Notes: generated by a model not told the origin, from the letters alone. DNA of 64,000 bases from Rotaria sp. Silwood1 (GCA_905250075.1 CAJNOP010000082.1:1-64000); one strand, 5' to 3'. Positions 23,750 to 37,191 are shown, counted from the stretch's first letter. Translations and numbers: made by a program.

Positions 23750-25989
23750 ATGACTAAACGATGCATCTGTCAAATTTGTACATGCGGGTATGTATTTTTG
23801 TATATATATATAGATGTGTGTTGTCATGGATATTGAGAACAAATAGAGAGTAGACGAAACCTATTCAATGTCTTATCTCTAGCTTTGTGTTATGTTCGGA
23901 TACATTACAAAAAATAAACTCGTATGATTTCTTTCGAGTTTAATAATCATGAGAAAAAAAAACTACTTTATCTTAGCTTACTCTTTCAATAATATCTTGT
24001 TTCATTTATTTACTTGAGATTGAGTCAACATTTATGTTTTTTTTATTGGTGCTTCAGTTTTAGTTATTGTATCTTCCAAAACACAGAGACATGGCTTCTT
24101 TTATTCTAATTATTTTTTTTTTTGTGTTTCGTATCCTCATTCACTTGTTACTCTTTTTTCTTCAAAAAAATAACTGACAATTATTATATCGTGTGCTCAT
24201 CTATTTAGTAAACATCGTTGCCCACATCGGCCATATGGCATTGTTGGCAAAAGTGATCAACCATGTGCTGCAACTGAATATCGTTCGGAATTCGTTCCAC
24301 GTGAAGGTGGTCCACGCGAATCATTTAAACCTGATTATACATTACAAACAAATACTGCACCATTGGACGATGAAACAACACACAAGTATATTTATAGTAC
24401 GAAGAAATTCGTTTTATAATTGATTTTTTTTAGGCATGATTATATAAAACATTCGCTTGACAAACCACGTTCATTTAAACCTGAAGAAGTTTATGTTCCT
24501 CGTGGTGAATTCGATGCCCTGACAAGTTATAACAAGGAATACACACGTAAAAGAAAATATCAACGACTTCTATTCTTTAATATACCATTTTTGTTTTTAT
24601 ATTCATTCAGCCAAAGGTGGTGAAAGAGCAAAATTGATTAAACACGAAGCTCAAAAGACAATATCGGCTCCATTTGAAGGTGATCCAACATACAAAGGTA
24701 TGCTAACTCGACCCTTTTCATCTTCTTCATTTCATAATATATCAATATTTTGTTTTTAATAGCTGATTATCGTAAATGGGAAGCTACTCGAACTGAACCA
24801 ATTCGACACGATGGTGGATATGTAAGTTTATTTTTAAATATAAGTTTGTTTTAGTTTGATTTTCTTTTTTTTTTGATTCAAGGTCGCACCATCAGATCCT
24901 TTCAAAGGTTCAAGTACTTATACAACAGATTATCTGAAACATCAAGCTGCAATGCGTCAAGCTATTCGACCGGATCAAGCTGTATTACAATCGCAGGAAC
25001 CATTTGATGATCGTACTGGTTATCGAACAGATTATATTCGTCATCCACAACAGGAACGTTTTCAACGTGCTAAAGAAGAATATACACCAAATAAATCAGC
25101 TTTAGATTCATTAACAACACATAAAAAAGATTTTACACCAAAAGAAAGTTAGAATTTTTAAATTAAACATATATAGATATATATATTTCTTTTTGATAAT
25201 TTTTATTCTTTTATTGTAGTTGATCGTGCACGTTCAATGAAACCAAATCAACAAGGTTATCAATCAAATGCTCGTTTTGAAGATTCAACAACAAATAAAA
25301 GTGATTTTAAACGATGGGAAGTTCAACCAATTCAAACACATAAACCAGATGAATACCGAGCAAAAACAGGTGATATGGATTTAAATACAATGTATAATTC
25401 AGAATTTACACCTAAACCATTGGCTAAAGTCAATGCTATTAGACCAGTTGAACGGCGTGCAGTCGATGCTAAATTTGATGCACATACAACTTATGGAGGT
25501 GATTTTCGTAAATGGTCTGGAGGACGACCACCAGCTATACGAGCACAATCTGGTTATGAACCACCTAATATGCCATTTGAAGGAATGTCTACATATAAAG
25601 GTATAATAGAATAATTCGATCTTTATTTTTATTTTGCAATACTCTTAATTAGGTCATTATATTCCTCATGCTGGTGGTCCACAACGTTCATTTAAACCAG
25701 ATGGTGTTGTTTATAAAACAGCAGCACCATTCGATGATGCTACGATGTACAGAACAGAATATACACCAAAAGAGATTGAACCATGTCCAGCTGCACTTCT
25801 TGAGTATGTAGTTTTTTTTATTCATTTATTTATTTATTGTTATTTACAAATGTAAATAAATGTAGGACGCAAAGAAGTAATTTTGTACATCATCATACGG
25901 AAGCAAGCGGTCACAAATTCTATGAAACACAACAAGAAACAGCGCAGTCTCAATATCAACAACAACAACAACAACCTATTGCAGTCTAG
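23750..25989 (+). CDS. SAXO1: Stabilizer of axonemal microtubules (SAXO/FAM154 family)
   Basis: Nine exons: 23750-23787, 24209-24385, 24434-24546, 24611-24697, 24763-24821, 24883-25147, 25220-25600, 25653-25803 and 25866-25989; 464 residues. The N-terminus TKRCICQICTCGKHRCPHR is the SAXO Cys-rich signature (CICxxCxCGRHxCPH). The rest is made of repeated Mn modules in the style of F-x-x-x-T-x-Y-x-x-D-F/Y, often ending in a YTP/FTPK or RKW segment, for example FDAHTTYGGDFRKW. A poly-Gln tract closes the protein. SAXO proteins bind and stabilise microtubules of cilia and centrioles, which suits a ciliated animal. Whether it is the SAXO1 or SAXO2 orthologue cannot be decided by eye. Confidence 0.94.
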
Positions 25990-28900
25990 TATTAAAAAAA
26001 TATCAGGATATATATACATATGATTGCTCATGTAATAGTGAAAAAAGAATTTAATCAAAACACTAAAAAAAAAAAAATTATTAATTTTCACCATCTTTTT
26101 CTTTTTGTGTGTGTGTGCTTCTTGTCTTGTCAATTATACATTTCATTACTTGCTCGTTTATTCATTATTCAAAAGAGCTTTATTAGATGCGTTCATTTTT
26201 TTTCTCGATTCTTGGATCTATTTTTTTTTGAAGAAATATACATTTTGTCTTAAAAAATAAAACAAAACAATCTGTTTTCTTCAATGATTAAAGTAATTGA
26301 CAATAAAAAAAAAGGAGCTTTTTGCCGTTCATACTAATTGAATGACGCATTTAAATAAAATTTTCTTTGATATTCTGTTACACTTACAATAATAACCTTG
26401 TGTTATACATATATTTTACTATTTGAACTTTGGCCAGTTCTTTGCAAAAATTGTTTCTAGGTAACAGTTGGTAGTGTCGATTATGCGTTTATATAATAAA
26501 GGAGAAATATTACACAATAGTTATGGTAATAATGTTAACAATTTTCTTTCATATGGTGATGGTAAACATGACGAACAGAAGAATATCAACACATGAAAAG
26601 ATAATTTCTAGTACAATTATTTAATTATTAACAGCTAAAAAGAAACGTCTCTGAGCACTTTCTGAGCAAATTTCGATGATTACCATTATATTATAAGATA
26701 ATTTCTTAGGAAGTGCGCTAACCACAGATTCATAAGAAAGAATTTCCTGAGACATTATTGAAATTATCGAAAATTCTTATAGGCTTGGGATTAATGCTTC
26801 ATTAGTGGATCTCGAGTTCCGGGAAGGAGTACACTAGTCGTAGAAAAAACGTGCTTGAAAGTTCATTAAAGGCTGTATCGATTCATTTCTGGACGTTTTC
26901 TTGTCAAAAAACTCGGAAAATATTCAGAGGCGATTGACTGCAACTTCCTTCTCTACATGAGGCACTTGTATGCTTCTATAGGCTTACAACTTCATTTACC
27001 GATACATCAATGTTAAAGAAATTTGAGAGGTTTCTGTGATTTCTTAAAATTTCTTACTTACGAATAATTTATTTTGAGAATTTCTTCGAAATGACCTGCA
27101 TGTGTGTGTGTAATTTCGGAAATGTTCTTTCTCGGAAGGCTTCACATTACTCTATAGTTCTTCTCAAAGTTTTCTATTGATTGCTGCTAAACAGTCAATT
27201 TCTAGTCAATTTTTGCGGTGAGTTATTTAATAAGTTATAGAACACTCAATGTTATGAAACGAACCATATAGTTCTTAGACGATCAGAATGAAAAGTTTTT
27301 TTCTTTTTGTTTTATAGCACACATTTAACTTTATTGAGGCTCTTGATTTATTTACTAGACATCAACATTACAAAAGAAAATCAATGTAATAAATTGAATA
27401 TGCAATAGAGCAATAAACTAAACTTGATTAAAAATAACCTATTATTGACAAGGATGAAATTCAATTAATACACACGTCATCGATATTTTTTGGAATATGA
27501 ATTAACATATGCATTGACAATAATGCTTTTCACGAAACAACATTTCCTAAAAGTAATTTATCTTAATCTGCAAATGTAACATCGGAATGTAATACAATCA
27601 GATCTTTTTTTACAATGAATTTTGATATACAAATATTTCCGCATGTCATATATATCATTTATATTCCATTTTTATGATTGTGTCGAGAAGAAAATTAGCA
27701 TTGTTAGATCGAGCCGAATATTTGAGATATTTCTCTCATGATGATATATTAATTAATTGCCAATTATCAAATCTTTCGTTACTCTTTTGAAAATTCACAT
27801 AATATTTCTGTTAATATTATTAATACTTTTGTGTCTGTTAAATCTAGTATACTTTTTTTTTTCATTTAAAAAAGATAATAACGTCATTTGATTGAAGACT
27901 TAGCCCTTGATCATCGTTATAACTAAATATAACCATTCCTACATCTTTCATAGCTTATAACAAAGTACACAACAATTATAATATTTATCATTTCACTGGT
28001 TCATTTATTATTATCAATATGACCTTCAGCAATTTTTCTTTTTCGAACATTTCTTTTTTCTCTTTGCGTTACAAGTTTTACATTAATCTTGTTCATTAAT
28101 CAACTTTTCTTGGCTCACGCAACCTGAACAAGGCACTTGATTATATTGTATCATTCCAGGGACGATATGATTACCTCGAACAATTAAAATTAGATTCATT
28201 ATATATCGGTCGTTTCAACATAGTATCAGATATTAATATGAATGAAAATTTTAATGTGAATAGTAGGTTCACATTCATGACAAATATCGTTCTTTATATA
28301 AAGTTAATTTTCGAATAATTTCATTATAAAGTTCTTCTTATGACATAATCAATTGATAATAACATAGAGACCATTATTTTTGGATTATACATCTAACACT
28401 TGAAAATAAAAAATTCTTGAAGGAATATGATATCTTGTTAGATTTAATGATATTTAAACTACTAAAAAAAAAACCAAGAAAAAATCTAGATACAGATCTT
28501 TTATTGACTATGCTTATCTTCACATATCCAAATATATAAAAAAAACTAATAAATTTGTTTTGATTTATTTTCTAATACATCTATATAATAATATCTCACT
28601 CTGTCTGTTTATCAAAAAAAAAGAGACAAAAAAAAATGAAATTGACAAAAGTGAGAAAGTCATATAGAGACAAAAAAAAAACCTTTCATGTATAAATTAA
28701 AAAATTTCGCTTTCGCCCACATTAGTGACAATACTCAATGGCATGAACAACAGCAAAGAATACTACATACACATACATATTGTACATTAAAGAAAAAAAG
28801 TCTGTTCTTGAACAAGAACAAATTAAAAAACAGAAAAAAAAGTAATAGGAAGCTCTATATCTGATTAGACCATGATTACAAAAAAAAAAGAAAGGAAAAA

Positions 28901-29048
28901 AGGATGGCATATGAAAAAAAAAAGTACAATTCAAAAATATCTGACAACATACATATACAACATTGACTTATTTTCTAGACTTAAAGAACCAGAAAAGACT
29001 AGATCTGTATATTTGATTTTTATAAATAGAAAAAAAAAAAAGTTCATT
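25990..29048. other. Intergenic region
   Basis: About 3 kb without a supported gene. It holds homopolymer A/T runs and the 3' flanks of two convergent genes (SAXO, plus; coiled-coil gene, minus). No inverted repeat or RNA gene was recognised. Confidence 0.5.
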
Positions 29049-31286
29049 TTATGATTTTGTAGGAACTACTTTTGATCTTGTACGTGTTGATATAAGACTT
29101 ATTCGTTTATCAATAGATGGCATCGAAGATACAGATTTCTTTTTATCTTCAATAATAACACTAGGTTTACTTTTAGATTTTGATGGAGGTAATTTTAATG
29201 TTGATGCTGATGAACATGTTGAAGAATTTGATCTAAATTCATTATAAATATAAAATTCGAAGAACGAAAATAACATTTTTGTTTACTTATTTAAGCTTGT
29301 ATTAACTGATGATGGTGGTGTTGTGATGCGTTCATCTTTTTTCTATCGAAAAAAAAAACAAACCACAGTAAGAAAAAAAGATAGTATTTAACAAGATCTA
29401 CATACAGTTCCTCGTGTAATTGAAACTTTCGTACTGGTTCTGATAATAAAAAAATTGCGTAAAAGATTAAATAGGAGTAAAAACTTTTAACATACTTTGC
29501 TCGAATTGTTTCATTCTTTGTATTTGAAGGAACAGTACTACCTAGCGTTCTTGGTCGATCACCTATTAAAAATGATTCGAAAAAATTAATAAATATAATA
29601 TAATGAATTTTTACTTGTTGTTCCTTTCATTGGCATGCGACCATTAGTTAATGTAGATTTATTTACTAATTGTTTCTAATTATTAAATTAATACATATGA
29701 TTAAGTTTTATTTTATTTTATTTAGATAATTTTACTTCTTGTTTTTGTTGTTCTTGAATTTTAGTTAATTTTTCAATTTCTTCTTGAAGATTTTTAATTG
29801 TTATTTCATTTTCATTTAATTTATTAGTCATTTCTTCTTTAAATAATTGATATTCGGCAACAATCTTTAAAGAAAAATATATACAAAATTAATTTTTTTA
29901 TCTCAGAAATTTTCTATAAAAAAAAATTTACTTTTTCCAATGTTTCTTTTTCAAGTAATAATAATGTATGATCATTACGAAGATTATCAAGTTCAAGATT
30001 CTAGTTATCAAAAATAATCGATCAGGATATAAACAATCTAAGACAAAAAAAAACCTAATTACAGTTTGAATGAGTGACTGTTCTTTATCGGCAATAGATG
30101 CATCGAACTGTTCACGTTGTAATTTATATTCTAAAATAGAAGTGTTCATATAAAGTTTCGTAGTCTTTTTTTATTGTTGTTGTTGTGTACCTTGAACAAG
30201 TGCATCAATAGTATGTTGATGTTCTTGATTGAGATTTTCCAATTCAGCTTCATGTGACTAGTAAGAAAAGGTATTCATTAATATATTACACACTATTGCT
30301 TATTAGGTCAATTGAGAATGTTATTATGCAATAGACTGATATGACCTTCTTCTTTCCAGCATACAGAACATTTTAAATGCCGCATCATCTATATTCATCG
30401 TTCTACTATAAGAGCATCCCCGATAACTTGGTTTAATCATGATTATCGTCTTATATAAGAGAATGATCTATTTTCTGGTCTATTCATCTACTTGAAAAAG
30501 CACAGCTTTTATCTTTTATGTAATCTAATTAAGTATACTACGATAGACTATCTCATGAGTTTGTTTCAAATATCAGATAATTACATTTTTTAATAAAACA
30601 CATTCAAGTTGTAAGTTTTCTTTAGCCTAAAAGGCAAGAAAAAAAAAACAAATACATAAACAAAAATTCATTAAAAAAAAAATATTTTACTTCTGATAGA
30701 ATTTTATTTTCTTCTTTCAATTGTACTAATTCTTGCCGGCAATCAAGTTCTACAAAAAAAAAGAAAAGAAAAGCATTAAATTATATGTTATCTAATGTTA
30801 TAAAAATATACAAAGAAAAAAGAAAAAAAAAGAAACTAACGTTTGATAACTTTATTTGCTGATGGAGTAACAGTTGGTGTACATCCACCTAATTTACGTT
30901 TATTACTCTTCGGTGTTCCAATTGTTGTATTTACATGTAATAAAGATTGATTATTATTAGTATTAGAAGTTGATGTTTGGAGATTTTTTCGTCTTGTCGA
31001 ATAGGCAAGTATAGGTTGTCGACGATTCGTTAATCGAGTTTTATTACTAAAGTAAAATTCATTAAAGAAAAAAAAAAAACATAATTTAAATAAATATTCA
31101 ATACTTTATATTTGCATCAGAAGTACCATTAGTTCGATTATTATAATCATCTTCATCGATAAGTATAGGTAATCTTGCAAGTGTTTCATTAAGTGCTTCT
31201 TGATTCATTGGTCTAATAGGTCGATTATCATAATCTGAATAAGAATAATCTTCTTGTGAACTTGATATCATTGGATCGAGATCCAT
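29049..31286 (-). CDS. Coiled-coil protein with basic Ser/Thr-rich tail, family not recognised
   Basis: Thirteen exons: 31286-31105, 31046-30841, 30749-30691, 30626-30585, 30257-30191, 30130-30063, 30000-29932, 29864-29736, 29675-29615, 29562-29496, 29439-29406, 29342-29287 and 29232-29049; 407 residues. Every join keeps the frame. Residues 1-130 are polar, with an acidic start (MDLDPMISSSQEDYSYSDYD) and a basic stretch (TPKSNKRKL) that could be a nuclear signal. Residues ~130-275 are heptad-rich coiled coil (QLKEENKILSE, EYQLFKEEMTNKLNENEITI). The last ~120 are basic and Ser/Thr/Pro-rich. This layout is common in spindle and kinetochore proteins, but I cannot name a family. A Met at 31334 in the same frame is an alternative start; an AG just before the ATACAAG stretch makes 31286 more likely. 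It lies 163 bases downstream of the RPA2 stop. Confidence 0.85.
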
Positions 31287-31448
31287 GATGTCGTTTCTTT
31301 TTTTTTTTCTTGTATCTGAAGTAAATGAAATCATATAGAAAGCTCTTTTTTTTCTTTTGTTCTTATTTGAAATCTATTTAACAAGTTTAAATCATAACAA
31401 GAAGTTCATATATATATCTGATCTATCTGACAAAAAAAAAACATTTTG

Positions 31449-32512
31449 TTAATTATTGCTTGCAGCACGAAAATGATCATCATCAGTTGTTGAATAAATA
31501 TGACCTTCACCAGAAAGAAATTCTAATGCTTGTCTAAATAAATTAATACAAATAAACAAAAGATAAAAACAATAAATAATGAAATTCAATACTTACTTGA
31601 CTTGATTTTCACTATATTGTTTTAATTGTTTACATATTTCAGTTACACTATAACCTGCCATTGTTGTTACAGTTTTTAAAAGATTAAGAACAGCATTTTG
31701 TACTGGTGTAAATCCATTAGATATTGTTGATGTTTGTTGAGTATGCTGATTACCACCGGCATTATTACTAGTTTTTGTCATATTCATTCCACCCTAATTA
31801 TATAATAAAAATGTTATATAAAATAAATATTATATTATTTTATATATTGAACATACAGATTCGCCTTGTTTACGAATACATATACTTGCATGTACACATT
31901 CAATATCATGAGCAATTAATTCATTTAACGATTGCATTTTACTAATATGATGTGCAACAACATGTGATTTACCACCAAATATTTTAACTTGACCAACAAC
32001 TTTAATATACGTTAATGGTTTTAATGGTTCACCGGAATCCTAAAGAAAAAAAGAAAGAAACAAATTTCTTTGTTCTTTTCTTCATAGAAAAATTTACATC
32101 ATGCCACCATTTTATTTCAATTAAACCACCGGAATGATCATCAATATTATATGTAGCTAAACTTCCATTAACTTCATGATTTGCTTCACGTATTAAACCC
32201 ATGATCATAACTGTATTAAATTTTAAATGTTTATAAATAAAACAATTATCCGATTCGGAATGTTTTGCATTAAGAATAGTTGCTATTGTACATGTTAATA
32301 CACCTTTAACTGATGAACGCTATTAAGAAAAATAATATATTTTTATTATTCAATATTGATTTGTTATTAATACAAACTTGTGCATTACCAGCATCACCTT
32401 CACCACCAGCTTTTCGTTGTTGAAAACCACTACCACCTCCTTGTTCTAAAAAATTAGATTTGAAAAATTAAATGAGTAAAAATTTTCTTTCGAAATTACC
32501 CCAGAGAGCCAT
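31449..32512 (-). CDS. RPA2: Replication protein A 32 kDa subunit
   Basis: Six exons: 32512-32500, 32445-32378, 32319-32098, 32039-31857, 31793-31597 and 31533-31449; 255 residues (human 270). Order of parts: a Gly-rich N-terminus (GGGSGFQQRKAGGEGDAG) replacing the usual phosphorylated tail; an OB fold at residues ~40-150 with VMIMGLIREANHEVNGSLAT and GGLIEIKWWHD, then YIKVVGQVKIFGGKSHVVAH; a linker; and a C-terminal winged helix (GFTPVQNAVLNLLKTV, then LSGEGHIYSTTDDDHFRA). RPA2 is the middle subunit of the single-strand DNA-binding RPA trimer in replication and repair. The N-terminal tail has few Ser residues compared with vertebrate RPA2, so its checkpoint phosphorylation may differ. The coiled-coil gene follows on the same strand. 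Confidence 0.97.
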
Positions 32513-33644
32513 TTCTTATTTATCTTTTTGTTTTGAAAAAGAAATATGTATGGATCGAATTAATGATAGATTATCACACACAGAGAGAGAAGAGACAACA
32601 CAATAATAACAATCAGTCAGTCAGTCAGTCAGTTTGTCTGTCTGATGAGTGCTTTTAATCAGCCAATCGAGTTTCATTAATGCCATTTTATGTCTATAGG
32701 TGCCGTTTGTTGATGGATAATAAATTTGTTTGTTTAATATAATTAGCACAATTTCATGGTGTAAACATATGTTCATATTTATTTTTATATTTTAAAGAAT
32801 AATCTATTGAATGAAGGATTCTATCAACGATAAAGATTTTATTCTAAATGACAAAAAAATTTTGCCGAAATCAGATTATTGTTTTGCTTTAACTCTTTGA
32901 CTTCCGACTATTTTCTACGAAAATCAAAGTTTTTAAAAGTAATGTTTAAATATGTTTTTCTTATTTTTTTTTTTCACAAAGAAGTTTCATTTCTGTTCTA
33001 AAAAAAAACATTATTAGTTCATCTTTGTATGATAGTCTTTGCAGCAATCAACAATAGATAGTGACACATTACAGACAGGATACATATATCTTGTAACACG
33101 TTGAAGATTATGTGATGAGCACACCACGCATTTTCGTCGAGACTGTTCTAGTTGCAAGGTTTATGGAATGAACGAAGTGAAATGTCGAGCAGTTAAACGG
33201 AGAGGAGAAGATTTTGTCGATGATCTTCCAAGAGTAGTCGGTCTTTATAGTCTGAACTCTAGCAAAATTTCTCTGATCAGATCGAGCGGGAAATCAGGTA
33301 AGTGGCGCGAAATATCATTCTGCATTTTATAAATTACAAATCCATTATATACTGCCATATCCATAGGTGGATAAAGACTTTTTTGTACCATTTTACCGAT
33401 TTTCTTATAGAGCATAATACATACTAAATACAAAGAAAAGAATGAAAAGTGTGATTGTACTGGAACACATCAGAATGACAGGAAATATGGATGGATTGTG
33501 CATGGGTAAAAATATCAACAGAAAGGAAAGAAAGAAAAAATATACCACTATGGTACCATCTAACAAACGATAAGAAACTTTTCTAAATAGTTAAAATATA
33601 TACTACTGTAGCCTTTACCCGATAAATACATTTGGATACATATA

Positions 33645-34436
33645 CAGTTGGTCAAAGAAGTATCCACCCATCCCGTTTTAGTCTCATACAAAGATTTTAT
33701 TCAGATAAACCCTTTAGAAAGCCGAACTCTTGTAAAACTTATGTATGACAGAAAACTTTTTTGTTCCATCCAATGAAGGTATTTGAAGAAAAAGACCAAT
33801 ATGTTTTGAAATTGAGAATTATTTTTTGCCAAAAAACATGAAATTTTCGAGAAAAAATAGGTCCCTGCCAACTTTGATGATCCGCTTGAAAGAAAAACCA
33901 CATATATAGTTTTGTAGTGTAGCTCACGGCACATCGAATGGTATATAGGAAGTCTCATTTTCTTCAATTCTTGATTCATTAAGAATCCATATACTCATTA
34001 GAGGCATAGAATGAGTAACAAATATTCGAGCAGCCTAACCGATTTTCAGTATTTGTCATTTTTCTTGCATGAGACTATGCACTGGAACATTCTGCTTTCA
34101 CTGATGGATAGGCAGACGTTTCTGTCATCAAAACTAAAAAATACTCCAAGGTCAAAGACCTTTTCTAGAACTATTGATTACTTTTTTAATATAAGGAACG
34201 GATTTCCGAGCATGCTCACCCACTGTATATCTCAAGTAGTATATAGATTCTTAATACATCAAGACTTGAAGAAAATGAGACTTCCTATATACCATTCCAT
34301 GCGCTGTGAGATGCGTTACAAAACTATATATGTGATTTTTCTTTCAAGTGGACCATCAACGTTGGCAGAGATCTATTTTTCCCGAAAATTTCATGATTTT
34401 TGGCAAAAAGTGATTCTCAATTTCAAAACATATTAG
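33645..34436. mobile_element. Foldback element with a Tc1/mariner-like end
   Basis: Arms of about 195 bases at 33797-33992 and 34240-34436 are inverted copies with roughly one mismatch in eight; GGAAGTCTCATTTTCTTCAA is shared exactly. Outside the left arm, TACAGTTGGTCAAAGAAGTA at about 33644 resembles Tc1/mariner termini (TA target then CAGT...GGTCAAA), and CACCCACTGTA near 34222-34232 could be a second terminus in the opposite orientation. The overlap of these signals suggests nested or rearranged elements. No transposase domain was seen. Confidence 0.55.
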
Positions 34437-34439
34437 TTT

Positions 34440-34790
34440 TTGTGTACTCAAAAAGTGAGTACACTCTAGAATCGGTCAGTGTGTCCGGCCGTCATCCGTC
34501 CGTTTACACGATAACTCTTCACAATTACATTCGATTGAGCTGAAATTTTGTGCACAGAATTGTCTCATCAATATCTCAGTCGAGTTCGAAAATGAGAAGG
34601 ATCCGTCAAGAAATGGCTGAGTTATCGAAAAAATTGTCATTATTGACCAGACCATCCCTGAGGGGGGTACACGGATTTTTCTATGGGAAGATTGATATAT
34701 CGCCGTTCTCGTAAGAAACTTTTCTATCAAAGTCGAATAAAATCCCATTTGTTATATACCATTCGATAGAGAATTTTACGAGCTATAAAA
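34440..34790. repeat. GC-richer repeat-like block of unknown type
   Basis: The block starts with AAAAAGTGAGTACACTCTAG, then GTGTGTCCGGCCGTCATCCG. Its base composition is clearly unlike the flanks. It directly follows the foldback element and ends near a repeated TATATACCAT/ATGGTATATA pair. No long open frame with a known domain. Confidence 0.4.
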
Positions 34791-35868
34791 TGGTATATAA
34801 TATATAAAGAAATAAGAAGGCTAAGTCACCTATATGGCAAATATAATTATGCAGGAAGTGGTTCCGACTTTGTCAACGGACTCATTGACCCACAATTAGA
34901 ATTCTATCTTCGGATTACAGATATATTACTTCGAGGTTTTCTGTTACGGAGAACTCAAATCTGTACTCCATTTGCCTCGAAACTCCATTGGTTGAGCAGT
35001 AAGCTATAATTCCATACGAAAAAAAACCTAATGAGATAAGATAGAGACAGTAAAAAATCTCGGTCATAATAATCAGTTATGTAAATCGTTTTAATTCATT
35101 CCTTCAGTATAATTTTGTAAGTTTAATGTTTGGTAAAATTTTCTAAGTGCAATGATCTTGACACCTGTTTTTTCTATTGGTGAGATGCAGCAAAACTTTT
35201 TACTATATTTATTAGTGTCAATAACATTTCTCTTAGTGTTGGGGTCTGGTTTATATTTTCCCTGAGGAAAACTTATCTGTTGATATTAATCCTATTGAAT
35301 CTGTCTATAAATCAGGTTCGTAGTCAGAAGTATTCTAAGAGGAGAAAGTATATGCCAGAAGAGAAGATGTATGATGGTGTGAATAATTTTTTCTAGTATT
35401 GTATGTCCCTCCACATGTTTTTTTCTTCAAGAAAGATACATGAACGTGTTGTAGATAGTTGGTTGTGAGCCTGATATTAGTTGTAGACTTGATGCATAGT
35501 TTTTACTTACTCAATTCTGACAAAAATTTTTTTCGAGTCTTAACAAGTAAGTTGCGAGTCTGACTTAGTAGACTTAGATCTGAGTGAGTAGAGCGGAGTT
35601 TATAAAAATTTGAACACACAGCTCATTAATCTTGGTATCGATCTTGATGTTCTGGAAAATGTTTTTTAGAAACTCGATTAGTTCTTTGAATTTGAACGAA
35701 ATCGATAGATATATAGGACTTTAATTTGATAGTAATCAACTAGCCTTTTAAAAAATGAGTATTAATCCTGATGTTTGAGCCACTCGTTTACAAGTTTTCT
35801 TATTTCATTCTGAATTGTTATATTAAACAAGATAATAATTAAGTGTAAATAATTGTATTTTATTATAG

Positions 35869-36907
35869 AATATTTTCATTTCTTGATTATAAATCTTTAT
35901 GTCGATGTGCCCAAGTATCCAAAGTAAAAAAAGGAAACAAATAATAATTATCTGTGATTGTTAAAATGGTTTTGTTATTATATTTAATATTGGAATACAT
36001 TAGCATTAGATGGTTTAAATTGGCAAAGTATTAATTTAAAAAGTTTTCAACGTGATATTGATGTATGTTTACAAATTTTTTTTTAAATAAAAATCTTTTA
36101 TTTATTTGTTTTAGGGAAATGTTTTGGAAAATTTAAATAAACAATGTGGAACATTTTTAAAAAGACTAAATATTGAAAATTGTAAATTTATTACTGTGAT
36201 CATAATATGCGGTATAAAAAGAAAACCAAAGATTATAAAAGAAGAAATTTTTTTGTTATAATAATAGTGTTCTTGCTAATTATTGTCCAAATTTAGAACG
36301 ATTAATTGTTAAACATTGTACAAAATTGTCTAATACGTAAATAAAGAAATTTTTCTATTAAATAAAATAAATATTTAGAGAATGGTATTCGAATATTAGC
36401 TGAATCATGTCCAAAATTTACTATATTTAAAGCTGAAGGATGTACACATGTAATTATGAATTAAATTAAAATAATATTTAAGAAAAAATGAAATAATTTA
36501 GATGACAAATAATGTAGCTATTGAACTTGGAAAAAATTGTTCAAATTTATTATTTCTTGTCTTAAACCGATGTTCTGTAAGAAGAAAAGAAATATTTATT
36601 CGTTTATATTTTGGAATTTTAATCTAGTTCTTAACTGATGATCGTCTTATAGCTTTAGCTCATTATTCTCCTTTACTTGACACATTAATTGTTGCTAATT
36701 GTACGGGTTTAACAGATGATACATTAATAACTCTTGAAAGATATTGTTATCAATTTAAGTAAGACTTAAAATTAAATAGAAAAAAAAGAAAATTTTTTAT
36801 TCATCATCATTGTTGTTATGTTTAGCAAACTTGATGGAATTGTATCTTCAGAATTTAGTACATTAAATTTTTATCAATGGCTCAAATCAGAAGAGTATGT
36901 ATTATAA
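35869..36907 (+). pseudogene. FBXL20/FBXL2-like F-box LRR gene, decayed
   Basis: Exons read on the plus strand: 35869-35923 (end of an F-box, IFSFLDYKSLCRCAQVSK), ~35990-36062 (WNTLALDGLNWQSINLKSFQ, then RDID), 36115-36211, 36268-36336, 36380-36449, 36502-36576, 36628-36758 and 36826-36907. The LRRs match FBXL20 closely (CSNLLFLVLNRC, LTDDRLIALAHYSPLLDTLI). Defects: no exon with the start codon or first half of the F-box was found; the second exon lacks an AG acceptor (TG in its place); two extra bases (TG) near 36195-36198 break the frame between CKFIT and DHNMR; and about two bases seem missing at the start of the exon at 36380. Family role: substrate-binding subunit of an SCF ubiquitin ligase. 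Several independent defects argue for a pseudogene rather than a single sequencing error. Confidence 0.75.
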
Positions 36908-37191
36908 ATTTCGAAAATTTTCTTTTTTTCCGAAAAATAATCTCATATTCAAAGAGTTATGAAAGTTTTAATGAATTAATTCATTTTTATTTTCACTTTT
37001 CAGTATATATTCCTTTCTTGCGTTCTGTTGTTCGATATAATGTGTTGTTTTCTTTCTCTACCCTGTTCACCGTTAGTCACATTTGTAAAAAAATATTGTT
37101 TCTGTACGGTTGACTAGAATTTTCTTTACATTTAACAAACACACATAAACTGTTATACACGTACACACATATTCTTATTTATGTCGTCTTA

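Larger units (their letters stand above)
32513..35868. other. Repeat-rich intergenic region
   Basis: Contains a (CAGT)n-like tract near 32613-32633, a Tc1/mariner-type terminus at about 33645, a large inverted repeat (33797-34436) and a GC-richer repeat-like block (about 34440-34790). Open frames here fall inside the inverted-repeat arms and are not believable genes. The missing 5' part of the FBXL20-like pseudogene was looked for in 34790-35868 and not found. Confidence 0.55.

Noticed and set aside
33701-34436. Open frames on both strands with similar protein sequence
   Set aside because: They are the two arms of an inverted repeat read in both directions, not two genes.
34476-34748. Minus-strand open frame of 90 codons
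   Set aside because: Lies in the GC-richer repeat-like block and has no recognisable domain.
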